NCBI GenBank assembly: GCA_938003835.1
Contig: CALKXJ010000001.1
Span: 1-64,000 of the forward strand
Length of the DNA: 64,000 nt
Direction of reading: 5' to 3'
Source of the DNA: an uncultured Bryobacteraceae bacterium
GTDB taxonomy: Bacteria; Acidobacteriota; Terriglobia; Bryobacterales; Bryobacteraceae
In this document: piece by piece, positions 1 to 8,515 of the stretch
Layout: the number at the start of each line of letters is the position of its first letter
Numbering within the stretch: the stretch's first letter is position 1
Notes under the pieces: model-generated
The model's input: only the letters and a program-made list of their open reading frames with translations
What the model was told of the DNA's origin: nothing
Database searches by the model: none
Position numbers and translations under genes: made by a program

Positions 1-2639
1 TCGATCTCGCCGAGTAGCGGGCGCAGCTCTGCGGCCAGCGCCCGGGGCCGGCTCCGTGCCGCCTCAAGTTGGTGGGCGGCCATTTCGTGGACGAGCCGGT
101 GCATCGGGCGCCGCTCGATTGCGGCCCAGACCGAGGGAGGCAGGCTCACCAGATCACGGTGCGGCCGCCGGCGCACGGACTCCTGCCTGCGGGCCTCTTC
201 GCGCCACGGATTCGTCGAAAGCTGCGAGTCGGGGAGAATCGCTCGATCCTTCTCCGACGGGTAGGGGATGCCGAACCAGCGCTCGAGGATGGGGTAAAGG
301 CCCTCGCGCTGCTGCGGGCCGATACTGAAACAGTGACTCACCCGCTCCATGCTCAGCCGGATCAGCCCGTAGCCTTGCGAGGAGGCGAGGTTGTCACGGG
401 CGCCATAGAAGCCCCAGACCTTTTCCGACCGTGCCATGCCGTCCACCCAGAGACGGGGATAGTCCGGCTCCTCGGCGCCTTCCCAGCCGAATTCGAACGC
501 CCGGACGAACTTTCGCGGAGCCGTCGAGGCGGCGATCAGCCAGGGAGAAAACTCGCCGGCGATCTGCCCCGGCAGGTCGCCGTGGACCCGGACGTGGCCC
601 TGGTCGTAGTTGAAGGGCGCCACGGCCGTGATGCGCGGATCGAGTGCGGCCGCCACGCCGGCGATCTCGCCGCCGCCTGCGACCGCGCCCAGCAGGATGA
701 TGCGATTGCGGTCGATTTCCGGCCGTTCGTAAAGGAAGTCCACCGAACGGATCACGTCCCATGCCGCCCAGCCCGAATAACTCTCGCCCGCCAGGAAGAG
801 CTGCTTGGTGAAGTTGAAGCGCGAGCCATAGGCCTGCCGGTACCAGGGAAGCGTTTCCGTGCGCTCGCCGTAACCCGGCCGCTCGATGATCAGCACGGCG
901 CAGCCGGTGCGAGCCCATAGTTCACCCATGTCGTGGAGCTCGCCCTGCGTCTTCGGGAAATGCTGGCTGTGAACGATCAGGATGGCTGGCAGAGGAGGCC
1001 GGGGAGCGGCGGGCAGGTAGAGATTCGCCGTCATCCAAAAGCCCGGCCGGCTCTGCCAGATCAGGTTTTCCAGTTGGTAGCCTTCGCCGGTGTGGCGCGC
1101 CGTCACGCGCGCCTCGAGTGGCGGCCGCTTCGGCGGAAACGCGCCGAGGGAGGCGCGGAACGGGCGAATCCGCTCGTCGCGGAAGCGCTCCCAGTCCTGG
1201 CGCGTGGCGACCTGCTCCCAGGCGCGGCGCTCGGCCAGCACCGCCTGCTCGATCTTTTTCCGAAGGTGGTCCGCAACCATGGTCCGCACGGAGTGGTACC
1301 GGCGGTAGAGAGGGGGCCAGACCCGGGATGGGAGCGCGGCCAGCTCGGCCGCAAGCCCCGTCAGTGGATCCCGCCCGAGAGGCTGCGGCGGGGCGATAAG
1401 CTCCGGCGCCTCCTGGCGCAGCACGGCAGCCCTGTAGCGAGCCGGGCCATAGAAGCTGGTCGCGCCGCCCGCGGTCGGCAGGGTGCTCCATTCAGCCGCT
1501 TCGCCGGGCCGTGCTGCCCGGTGCCGCGCCAGGAGAATCCTCCATTGCTGCGGGATCCCGGCTTCACCGAGCGCCGCGGCGCACTCCTCGAGCGGAATGT
1601 CGATCCGCGCTGTCCAGCGCCCGTGAAGAATCTCGGCCTGCCGTTCGATGCGGGCGTTGAAGGAGCTCTGCGGGCGCGTGATGCGCGGGCCCGAGCCCAA
1701 AGCGTCCAGCAGCGTGCCTGCGGGTCCGACGGCGATCTGAAGGAATTTCGAGCCGCTGGTGGCCAGGTACACGGCCAGGTGATCGTCCCCCGTAACCGCG
1801 CTATCCCGCCCGCCCGAGCGAGCGACGACCGGCTCGGGCTCCTCCATTCGCGCAAAGATGGCCAGCGTGCGCCCGTCGTGTGCCCACCGGATCCGGGTGC
1901 GGTAGCGCGGCAGGCGCGGATAAGCTTCATTGCGGGAAAGCTCGAACGGCGCGACGCTCTGCCAGGCCGGATCGTCCCAGCCCGCCGAGAGCGGCGGGAG
2001 CGCCGCCAGGCGGCCCACCTCGAGAGGCGGTTCCGTGTTGCCCAGTTTGGGCTCGGCGAGTTCCGGCAGCCGCATGTCGGCACTCCGCCGCAGGTGAACC
2101 GTGCCCAGATCGGCCTTCCAGCGGAACTCGGGCGCGAGGGCGCGGCGCGACCGGATCCGTTCGGCTTGCAGGCGCACCTGGGGCGAGTTCCAGTCCAGCC
2201 GGAGCGCTTCGAGCGGGACCGCGACGACGGCGCTCCAGCCGGCGGCATTCACCACCGCGGTGCGGCGCACGGGGAGATTGTCCACCAGGCGCCCGGCCTC
2301 CTCGATGCGCCAGGCGGCCCAAGGGTTGACTTCGATTGCCAGGTGGCGCCTTCCGCCTTCAATATCGCGAAACTCCAGTTCCCAGCGGACGCGGTCTTCG
2401 AGTTCGGGCGACTCGAGCGCATCGCGCTCCCAGACTGGGTTTTTGCCGATCGAGCGGGCCAGCACCCTGCCGCCCGGCTCCGGCAAGCGCGCCTCGAGCC
2501 ACAGCGAGCCGCCGCGCTGCTCGGCATGGACGGCACCGCCCAACTCAGCCGGAACGCCCTCCTCGACCGGGATTAGCCGCTCCGCAGGGGCGCTCGATGC
2601 GAAAGTGACGAGCAAGGCGAGCCGGCCGAGTCTTCCCAC
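1..2639 (-). CDS. Secreted CBM9-like / alpha-beta hydrolase protein (C-terminus outside window)
   Basis: An open frame runs without a stop from 2639 off the left edge, giving about 879 residues. The GTG start at 2639 opens a signal peptide (MGRLGRLALLVTFASSAPA); an in-frame TTG at 2645 overlaps the stop of the upstream receptor. Residues about 203-405 look like a family 9 carbohydrate-binding/DOMON-type domain (WDDPAW, TGDDHLAVYL). Residues about 545-770 form an alpha/beta hydrolase fold (ILIVHSQHF, IIERPGYGER), like acetyl-xylan-esterase-type hydrolases. The nucleophile elbow reads GAVAG near residue 651, so the usual serine is a valine. It is the fourth gene of a sigma/anti-sigma/receptor operon, suggesting periplasmic or surface processing of the receptor's substrate. 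Substrate unknown; hydrolase activity is doubtful. Confidence 0.8.
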   Translation of the reverse strand, partial: MGRLGRLALLVTFASSAPAERLIPVEEGVPAELGGAVHAEQRGGSLWLEARLPEPGGRVLARSIGKNPVWERDALESPELEDRVRWELEFRDIEGGRRHLAIEVNPWAAWRIEEAGRLVDNLPVRRTAVVNAAGWSAVVAVPLEALRLDWNSPQVRLQAERIRSRRALAPEFRWKADLGTVHLRRSADMRLPELAEPKLGNTEPPLEVGRLAALPPLSAGWDDPAWQSVAPFELSRNEAYPRLPRYRTRIRWAHDGRTLAIFARMEEPEPVVARSGGRDSAVTGDDHLAVYLATSGSKFLQIAVGPAGTLLDALGSGPRITRPQSSFNARIERQAEILHGRWTARIDIPLEECAAALGEAGIPQQWRILLARHRAARPGEAAEWSTLPTAGGATSFYGPARYRAAVLRQEAPELIAPPQPLGRDPLTGLAAELAALPSRVWPPLYRRYHSVRTMVADHLRKKIEQAVLAERRAWEQVATRQDWERFRDERIRPFRASLGAFPPKRPPLEARVTARHTGEGYQLENLIWQSRPGFWMTANLYLPAAPRPPLPAILIVHSQHFPKTQGELHDMGELWARTGCAVLIIERPGYGERTETLPWYRQAYGSRFNFTKQLFLAGESYSGWAAWDVIRSVDFLYERPEIDRNRIILLGAVAGGGEIAGVAAALDPRITAVAPFNYDQGHVRVHGDLPGQIAGEFSPWLIAASTAPRKFVRAFEFGWEGAEEPDYPRLWVDGMARSEKVWGFYGARDNLASSQGYGLIRLSMERVSHCFSIGPQQREGLYPILERWFGIPYPSEKDRAILPDSQLSTNPWREEARRQESVRRRPHRDLVSLPPSVWAAIERRPMHRLVHEMAAHQLEAARSRPRALAAELRPLLGEI

Positions 2640-2641
2640 GA

Positions 2642-5600
2642 TCAAAAGCTTACGCCGAGCGAGAGCTGCATGGCGCGGGCGCCGCCGGCCTGGAAGGCGG
2701 GCGTCAAACCGCTGGCCGGGCTGCCCGTACCCAGCATCAGGTTCAGCATCGAGGGCGCCATGCCAAACAGCGGGCTCGAAAGGAACCGGGCGGGATCGGC
2801 GAAATTGGGGTGATTGAACAGATTGAAGACCTCCAGGCGTGCCTTCAGGGAAACACGTTCCTGGTTGAAGAGCGTGCGAGTGAGGGCGGCGTCGAGCTGG
2901 TGCATCCCGAAGCCGCGGATGGCATTGCGTCCCAGCGTGCCCTGCGCGTCTGGCCGGTAGCGGAAGGCGGCCCGGTTCAGCCGCCGGCCCCCCGGAGCGC
3001 TGGGATCCTCGAGCCAGACGGGTTCGCCGCCCGCCAGGTCCGGCCGGAAGGCATTGGCAAAGCCCAGCCCCAGGGCGTACTCGCCCGCGAGGATCGTGAC
3101 GGGGAAACCGGTGCGGGCGCGAAAGACGGTGTCGAGGCTCCAGCCGCTCTGTAGCTGCCGGAGTAGCGAGCCGCCGCCGTTCGGCGCCGTCTCCAGAGTC
3201 AGGGCGAGCGTGAGGGCGCCCCGGACGTCGAAATCCGATGGGCCGCGATCGCGCGCGACCGGCAGCCCCGCGCCCGCCCAGTGCAGAAGCGCGTCGCTCG
3301 AGCTGTTGTCAATAGAGTGGGACCAGGAGTATGCCGCCAAGGCCTGTACACCGCGCGCCATCGGCCTGCGGTACTGGAGCTGAAGCGCGTGATAGGCGGA
3401 GGCGCCGTGGTTGGTGGCCAGAGCGAGCCAGAGGGTCTGGCTCGAGCCGTCTCCGGCAAACTCCCGCCGCAGCAGGCGAACTCCCGAGGAGCCGACGTAG
3501 CTCGCCGAGAGCAACTGGCGGCCGGCGAGGGCGTGCTCGAGCGTGACGTTCCACTGGTGGACCGCGGGCAGGCGCAGGCCGGGAGCAAAGCCGAAGCTCA
3601 GGAGCGTCGAAAAAGGGACCGCCCGGCGGCGGCCGAATTGCGCGATGCTCAGCGGGCCGCCGTTGACCAGATCGGTGGCGATGCTGAGTGTCGAGTTGTA
3701 GAAGACGCCCCAGCCGGCACGGAGCACCGTGTTTGGCAGCGGCACGGGCCGCCAGGCTATTGCCAGGCGGGGCGCAAAGTGCCCGGAACCGCTGTTCCAA
3801 AGTCGGCTCTGTCCAGGGAAGGCGTAGGCGATCAGGGGCGCTGCCGCGCCGCCGGGCGGCGCCAGAGCGGGTGCGGGGGCATACTCCCAGCGCAGGCCGA
3901 GCGAAGCCGTGAGATCCGGCCGCAACCGCCAGGAGTCGTGGGCAAAGGCGGAGAACTCATCCAGGCGGGAGCGGAGCTGGCGCGCGGGCGCGATGGCGAT
4001 CCAGAGCTCGCGCCCGGCCAGGAGATCTTCCAGGCCGTCTGCGATCAGGCTGAAGGTTCCGAGCTTGTCCCGGCGATTGAGGACAAAGCGGCGAATGTCG
4101 CCGCCGAGGCGCACCCGGTGGCGGCGAAAGTTGAGCTCGGCGGTGGCCAGCAGGTGCTCTTGCGTCTGCCAGTAGCCTGGTTCGGCGCCGGCGACGGCTT
4201 GACCGAGGCCGGCAACCGAGAACCGGAACAGATAGCCGCAGGAGGCGCTGCTCAAGAAGTACGCGGTAAGAGCCGCCAGGGCGCACTCCTCGGCGAGGGC
4301 CGGGGGGAGCCGCCACTCGGAAGCGCCGCGGGAGGCCGAGCGGTTCGCCTTCAGATCGACAACCAGCCCCGGTGTGAGGCGCATATTGAGACCGGCTGTG
4401 AGACTGCGGTGGCGCAGGCCGAGATCGTTCACCTGGAGAGCGGTGAATTCGTTCGAGGAGCGCGCTTCGTGGAAACGTGCGAAAGCCGTCAGCCTGCCGG
4501 TAAGCGCGTGATCAAGACGCAGGCTGGCCGCATCGAGGCGAGCGCGCCGGCGGTAAAGGCCCATCCATTCGGCCAGTCCGGCGCCGAGCGGCTCCCCGTT
4601 GGGCGCCGGGAACAGATCGATCACGGGCTGGACCCATGCCGGGGCGGTGGCGCGGATGGCTTCCGAAGGTACGGCGGCGCGCCAGGCCACCGGGTCGCTG
4701 AGCCGCAGGCGGTCGGCGGCCAGGAAGAAGAAAGTCCGGTTGCGCCGGATCGGGCCTCCGAATCCCCCGCCGGTCTGGTTGAGGTGGACTCCCGAAACAG
4801 CCAGCCCGGAACGGTTGGCGAACCAGTCGCGGGCATCGAGCGCGCCGTTGCGGAAGAGGTGGGCGAGCGAGCCGTGGAACTCATTCGAACCCGAGCGGCT
4901 GGCCAGGAGCACCTGGGCGCCGGGCTGCCGGCCGAACTCTGTCGCTGCCCCCGCCGTCTGGATACGGAGCTCCTCGACGGCGGCGAGCGGAATCAGACTG
5001 TGCAAGCTGCCGAGCGCGGTCATCGCGGGCAAGGCGCCCCCGGTGGACTGGGCAGGCAGAGCGCCGGCGCTCACCCCCGTGTTCGCGCTGACGCCGTCCA
5101 CGGCGAAATAGTGCGCGTTGGGACGCTGCCCGGAGACGGTGAACTGGCCCGCCTCGCCCCGGGTCGCCGGGGTCACGATGGCGCCGGGAGCAAGCTCGAG
5201 CAAGCCGAGCAGGTTGCGCCCGTTCAGGGGCAGCCGCTCGATGCGGTCCCGCTCGAGGAGGGTGCTCACCGCCGCATCTTCTCCGTTGAGCACGGCGGGC
5301 GCCCCCGTGACCGTAATCTCCTCCTCGATGCTGCCAAGCGGAAGCATGAAGTCGAGCTGGAGACTCCGGCCGGCTTCGAGCTTGACGCCGAAACGGATGA
5401 GGGTACGGAAACCCGGTTTGCGGACCGTAATTTTGTATACGCCGGCATAGAGCGAGGCGACCAGATAAGCCCCGTCACCGCCAGATTGCGTGATGCGGCG
5501 AAAGCCGGTCTCCTCGCCGGTCAAGGTGATCGTGGCTCCCGGAACCGCCGCTCCGGAGGGGTCCCGGATGATGCCGGACAGGTGCGCGTATTGCTGGGCG

Positions 5601-5662
5601 TAGGCGTTCACCCCCGCCACGGACCACATCAGCAGGGGCGCCAGAGCGCCTCTGAGCGTCAT
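2642..5662 (-). CDS. TonB-dependent receptor with carboxypeptidase-regulatory N-domain (Oar-like)
   Basis: This is an outer-membrane gated transporter of the large Oar/CarboxypepD_reg class typical of Acidobacteriota. After a signal peptide ending near NAYAQQ comes a carboxypeptidase-regulatory domain (LSGIIRDPSGAAVPGATITL), then a plug with the LPLNGRNLLGLLELAPGA signature, then a long beta-barrel ending in the C-terminal phenylalanine expected for barrel assembly. The ATG at 5662 is chosen because GAGGGAGA lies just upstream; an earlier in-frame TTG at 5686 overlaps the anti-sigma gene and adds eight residues that do not fit a signal peptide. Length is about 1006 residues. It sits 13 bases after the anti-sigma gene and its stop overlaps a possible TTG start of the hydrolase, so all are probably one transcript. 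The ligand, probably an oligosaccharide, is inferred only from context. Confidence 0.9.
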   Translation of the reverse strand: MTLRGALAPLLMWSVAGVNAYAQQYAHLSGIIRDPSGAAVPGATITLTGEETGFRRITQSGGDGAYLVASLYAGVYKITVRKPGFRTLIRFGVKLEAGRSLQLDFMLPLGSIEEEITVTGAPAVLNGEDAAVSTLLERDRIERLPLNGRNLLGLLELAPGAIVTPATRGEAGQFTVSGQRPNAHYFAVDGVSANTGVSAGALPAQSTGGALPAMTALGSLHSLIPLAAVEELRIQTAGAATEFGRQPGAQVLLASRSGSNEFHGSLAHLFRNGALDARDWFANRSGLAVSGVHLNQTGGGFGGPIRRNRTFFFLAADRLRLSDPVAWRAAVPSEAIRATAPAWVQPVIDLFPAPNGEPLGAGLAEWMGLYRRRARLDAASLRLDHALTGRLTAFARFHEARSSNEFTALQVNDLGLRHRSLTAGLNMRLTPGLVVDLKANRSASRGASEWRLPPALAEECALAALTAYFLSSASCGYLFRFSVAGLGQAVAGAEPGYWQTQEHLLATAELNFRRHRVRLGGDIRRFVLNRRDKLGTFSLIADGLEDLLAGRELWIAIAPARQLRSRLDEFSAFAHDSWRLRPDLTASLGLRWEYAPAPALAPPGGAAAPLIAYAFPGQSRLWNSGSGHFAPRLAIAWRPVPLPNTVLRAGWGVFYNSTLSIATDLVNGGPLSIAQFGRRRAVPFSTLLSFGFAPGLRLPAVHQWNVTLEHALAGRQLLSASYVGSSGVRLLRREFAGDGSSQTLWLALATNHGASAYHALQLQYRRPMARGVQALAAYSWSHSIDNSSSDALLHWAGAGLPVARDRGPSDFDVRGALTLALTLETAPNGGGSLLRQLQSGWSLDTVFRARTGFPVTILAGEYALGLGFANAFRPDLAGGEPVWLEDPSAPGGRRLNRAAFRYRPDAQGTLGRNAIRGFGMHQLDAALTRTLFNQERVSLKARLEVFNLFNHPNFADPARFLSSPLFGMAPSMLNLMLGTGSPASGLTPAFQAGGARAMQLSLGVSF

Positions 5663-5675
5663 TCTCCCTCTGGCC

Positions 5676-6959
5676 TCACTCGGCAAAGCGCCGGCGGAAT
5701 GCCTCGGTCTCCACCCTCAGGCGCGCCAGCTCCGCGAGCCACTCGCGAACCGGCGCGCCGGGCGATTCTTCTGTGGCGGCCCCTTCGAGCATGGTAGCAA
5801 GACGGGACTCGGCGCCTCGGGCGAGGCGGAGCAGCTCGGCAGCCGCCTCCTGCCAGGAAACGCCAACACCGGGAAAGCTCTCCACCGCGGCCAGGCTGCC
5901 GGGAGCGAAAAGTGTCCGGGCACGCGCCTCGAGCGACGCGGCGAGCGCCGCCGCACCCGCGCCGTGCTCGGCGAGCAGGCCGGCGAGTAGCCTGCGCTCG
6001 CTCACGGCGAGCTGAGCCTCCACCTCGGGCGGGAATCGTTCGGCGAGTCGCCGGAGCGCATGCAGGTGCGCCAGCAGTGTATCGTTGGCCTCGAGAAGCT
6101 CGCCAAGGGCCTGCTCGGCGTTGGCGCGGCCGCCGAGCTGCTGCTCGAGCCCGGCAAGCAAGCGGGCCGTCTCCGGCCGGAGCTCCGCCGTGACGACGCC
6201 GCGAGCGGCCGGCGGCGGCACCTCGGATGCGGGGGCGGCAAAGCGGAGCGTGATCCGGGGCGCCGTGCCGAGTTCGGCCGTCAGGCGGCGCTCCACCTCG
6301 GGACTGACGCCGGTGCCCGCCACCACGACCCGTCCTCCCTGGCGACTCACTTCGACCGGCTCGCCCAGGTCGGCGCCGAGACGGCGGAGAAGCGCGAAGA
6401 CCCGCAACTCGTCGCCTGCGGTGGCCATCTCGACCGGCGCCGCCGATGGCCCGGCCACGGTGGCCTTTGGCCGAGGCGAAGCCGGCGGCGGTTCAGCCCT
6501 CGGGGGCGGGCTGGCGAGCGGCGCGGGCGCGGGCGCCGCCTCCACCGGCGCCGGCCGGGGTGCCTCCCGGTTGCGCAAAATCAAGGTCGCCTGCGCCCAG
6601 ACCAAGGCTGCCAGTACGACGGCGACAGCCAGCCGTTGCGGGGTGAGCGCACCCGGTGCGAGCCTCACCCAGAGGCGCCTGGCGAGCGAAACCTCGGCCC
6701 GCTCCGCCTCCCACTGCTCGATCCGGCGCCTCAGGTCAAACCAAGGCTCGGGAGGCTCGGGTACGCAGCGCGCGAGCACCTGCCGGCGGTAGCGCACGCA
6801 TTCGCCGATGGTGCGCTCGAGTTCCGCCAACGCGGCGCGGCACTGCCAGCAGGCCGCCAGATGTCTTCGCAGGCGCAGCCGCCGCCAGAAGGAAAGCTCC
6901 CCGTCGGCATAGCGAAGCAGCTCACCCTCATCCGGATGCAGCAGGGGCCCGTCAGGCAT
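5676..6959 (-). CDS. Anti-sigma factor, zf-HC2 type, with extracytoplasmic domain
   Basis: This 427-residue protein begins with a putative zinc-binding anti-sigma domain carrying the H-x3-C-x2-C signature (H33, C37, C40). A single membrane segment follows at about residues 110-128, then a proline/alanine-rich linker (about 132-180). A small domain at about 188-245 (VVVAGTGVSPEVERRLTAEL) resembles BON/STN-type folds, and a long helical C-terminal region follows. The ATG start overlaps the end of the ECF sigma gene by 8 bases, the usual sigma/anti-sigma coupling. It should hold the sigma factor at the membrane until a periplasmic or receptor signal arrives. It is much longer than minimal zf-HC2 proteins. 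Family assignment is firm for the N-terminus; the C-terminal sensor role is inference. Confidence 0.82.
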   Translation of the reverse strand: MPDGPLLHPDEGELLRYADGELSFWRRLRLRRHLAACWQCRAALAELERTIGECVRYRRQVLARCVPEPPEPWFDLRRRIEQWEAERAEVSLARRLWVRLAPGALTPQRLAVAVVLAALVWAQATLILRNREAPRPAPVEAAPAPAPLASPPPRAEPPPASPRPKATVAGPSAAPVEMATAGDELRVFALLRRLGADLGEPVEVSRQGGRVVVAGTGVSPEVERRLTAELGTAPRITLRFAAPASEVPPPAARGVVTAELRPETARLLAGLEQQLGGRANAEQALGELLEANDTLLAHLHALRRLAERFPPEVEAQLAVSERRLLAGLLAEHGAGAAALAASLEARARTLFAPGSLAAVESFPGVGVSWQEAAAELLRLARGAESRLATMLEGAATEESPGAPVREWLAELARLRVETEAFRRRFAE

Positions 6960-7506
6960 CCGTTAGGCTCCTCAGCCGCGCGATGGCGCGGCGCAGAAAC
7001 TCTCCCACCGCCGAGGCGCTGATGCCCAGCGCGGCGCCGATTTCCGGGTAGCGCAGCCCTTCCAGGCGCAGCAGAAGGCAGCGGCGCTGCTGCACGGAGA
7101 GGTTTTCCACTGCCTGATGGAAGCGCCGTGCGCGCTCGCGCTCGAGCAGGCTCATCTCGGGAGTGATTTCCGGATCGGCCAGGCGCGCGGCCACTTCCGG
7201 ATCATAGGGCTGTTCCCAGGCCGTGCGGGCGCGAACCTTGAGGCCGTAGTTGTGCGCCACGCGGAAGATCCAGGCTTTGGGGTTGCGGATGGTCTCCTTT
7301 CCTTCCCGCAGAGCGATATACAGGCGGAGGAAGACCTCCTGGGTGGCCTCTTGGGCCTGGGGCGGATACAGGCCTAAGCTCAGCAGGTAGCGGTAGACAT
7401 CCGAGCGGAGTTCGACGAACAGACGTTCGACGCGCTCTTGGAGAGCGCTCTCGCTTCGCCTCTGGGCAACGTGGAGATAGCCGTCTTCGAGCGCGTCCGA
7501 CAACAT
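6952..7506 (-). CDS. ECF-type RNA polymerase sigma factor
   Basis: The protein has 184 residues, typical of extracytoplasmic-function sigma factors. Region 2 is visible at about residues 35-85 (QEATQEVFLRLY, NPKAWIFRVAHN), and region 4 with a helix-turn-helix at about 135-180 (LSVQQRRCLLLRLEGL, then EIGAALGISASAV). The ATG at 7506 has AGGAG immediately before it with no spacer, so the TTG one codon downstream is an alternative start. It is the first gene of an operon with its anti-sigma factor, a TonB receptor and a hydrolase, so it probably drives that operon, including itself. Target promoters cannot be read from the sequence. Confidence 0.9.
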   Translation of the reverse strand: MLSDALEDGYLHVAQRRSESALQERVERLFVELRSDVYRYLLSLGLYPPQAQEATQEVFLRLYIALREGKETIRNPKAWIFRVAHNYGLKVRARTAWEQPYDPEVAARLADPEITPEMSLLERERARRFHQAVENLSVQQRRCLLLRLEGLRYPEIGAALGISASAVGEFLRRAIARLRSLTDA

Positions 7507-7535
7507 CTCCTAGCTTACGCCGCACTGTGGGGGGC

Positions 7536-7642
7536 TGCTCGAAAACGCTGCGCGCTTGCTTGCCCGCGCGCTCGGCTCCTGCCGTTGTGAGCTGGTTTGA
7601 GCCGCGGCCGCCTGCGGGAGCGGTCCCTGGCGTTTTCGAGCA
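7536..7642. repeat. 13-base perfect inverted repeat pair
   Basis: TGCTCGAAAACGC at 7536-7548 recurs as its exact reverse complement at 7630-7642, separated by 81 GC-rich bases. The pair lies in the 227-base gap upstream of the sigma-factor gene and downstream of a barrel-protein gene. It could be a degenerate mobile-element remnant, a long-loop hairpin, or a regulatory dyad for the sigma operon. No coding potential was seen in between. Confidence 0.55.
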
Positions 7643-7733
7643 AGCCGCTGGACAGCCGCCCTGCTCTAAGACCCGTAAGGGACCAGATTCAACTACAGCA
7701 GAGCCCGGCTCGTGGCCCTGTTTTCAGGCCGAC

Positions 7734-8501
7734 CTAAAAGGCAATGCCCAACAGCAGCTCGAACTGGTTGCGGCGCGAAAGCGTGGGAGGCGAGTTGAAG
7801 GTGTTGCCAAGCCAGCGCGTGTAGCGGATCTGGGGAACGACCTTCACCGGCGAGGAGCCGGCGAGCTGAAAGCCGCCGCCGAGCACGATGCCGGGCAGCG
7901 TCGTGTTTCTGGGCACGGCGGGCGCCTCGCTGATCGCGGAGGTCTTGTCCGGCAGCAGCACTTCCGAGAAGGTGCGGATGTGAGTGACGCGACGGATGGC
8001 GAAGCCGGCCTCGAGAAACGTGCGCGAGGGCCGCTCCGAGCGCGAGGCGTCGTAGAAACGCAGCACAACGGGGAAGTCCCAGTAGTCCGTGCGCGTGCGC
8101 TCGAACTTCCGGGTGACCACCGGATCGGTTTCCCCGAGGCTGGTCTCGAGATTCGACTTGTAGCCGGCCTTGCGATAAAGCAGATCGAGCGCAATCGAGA
8201 GTCGCTCGAGCAGGGCGAACTCGATCGAGCCGCCCGCGCCCAACTGGTTCGAAGTGGAGGTGGTGGCATTGGTGAGCTGGAAAACCGGCTCGGAGGTGGA
8301 GCTCGAAAGCGTCTCCGTATTCATCAGGTCGTTGAAGAGGATGCTGAGGCGCGCCCCGACGAGCAGCCGGTTGAAATAAGGCTTGGCGGGCGAATCCTGG
8401 GCCTGGGTGTCCGTCTGAGCCGCCGCCGGCGCCGCAAGCAGAGCGACGGCGAGGACGGCCGCCGTCGAGACGATCCGGAATTGAGCAGGGGAGTGTCTCA
8501 T
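7734..8501 (-). CDS. Outer-membrane beta-barrel protein (paralogue B)
   Basis: A signal peptide (VSTAAVLAVALLAAPAAAQ) precedes about 220 residues with alternating hydrophobic strands and a terminal phenylalanine (LLLGIAF), as in small OMP/PorT-like barrels. It is clearly related to the protein encoded at 11540-12301: both share ERTR-(T/A)-D-(Y/F)-WD followed by a VLRFYD/VRLYN strand, and an RYTRW motif before the last strand. The second of two adjacent ATGs (8501) is preferred because GAGGTGAT sits just before it; a TTG at 8528 lies inside the receptor gene. It follows the receptor by 14 bases, so it is co-transcribed with it. No specific function is recognised; a role as an accessory barrel or small-solute porin is a guess. 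Confidence 0.75.
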   Translation of the reverse strand: MRHSPAQFRIVSTAAVLAVALLAAPAAAQTDTQAQDSPAKPYFNRLLVGARLSILFNDLMNTETLSSSTSEPVFQLTNATTSTSNQLGAGGSIEFALLERLSIALDLLYRKAGYKSNLETSLGETDPVVTRKFERTRTDYWDFPVVLRFYDASRSERPSRTFLEAGFAIRRVTHIRTFSEVLLPDKTSAISEAPAVPRNTTLPGIVLGGGFQLAGSSPVKVVPQIRYTRWLGNTFNSPPTLSRRNQFELLLGIAF

Positions 8502-8515
8502 CATCACCTCAGCCG

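Noticed and set aside
933-2576. Plus-strand frame of 547 codons opposite the partial hydrolase
   Set aside because: The minus-strand frame gives a coherent signal peptide, CBM9-like domain and hydrolase fold, while the plus-strand translation has no features.
3281-5797. Very long plus-strand open frame of 838 codons opposite the first TonB receptor
   Set aside because: It is antisense to a clearly conserved receptor; its translation is low-complexity, Arg/Gly/Ala/Glu-rich and has no recognisable domain. High GC makes such shadow frames common here.
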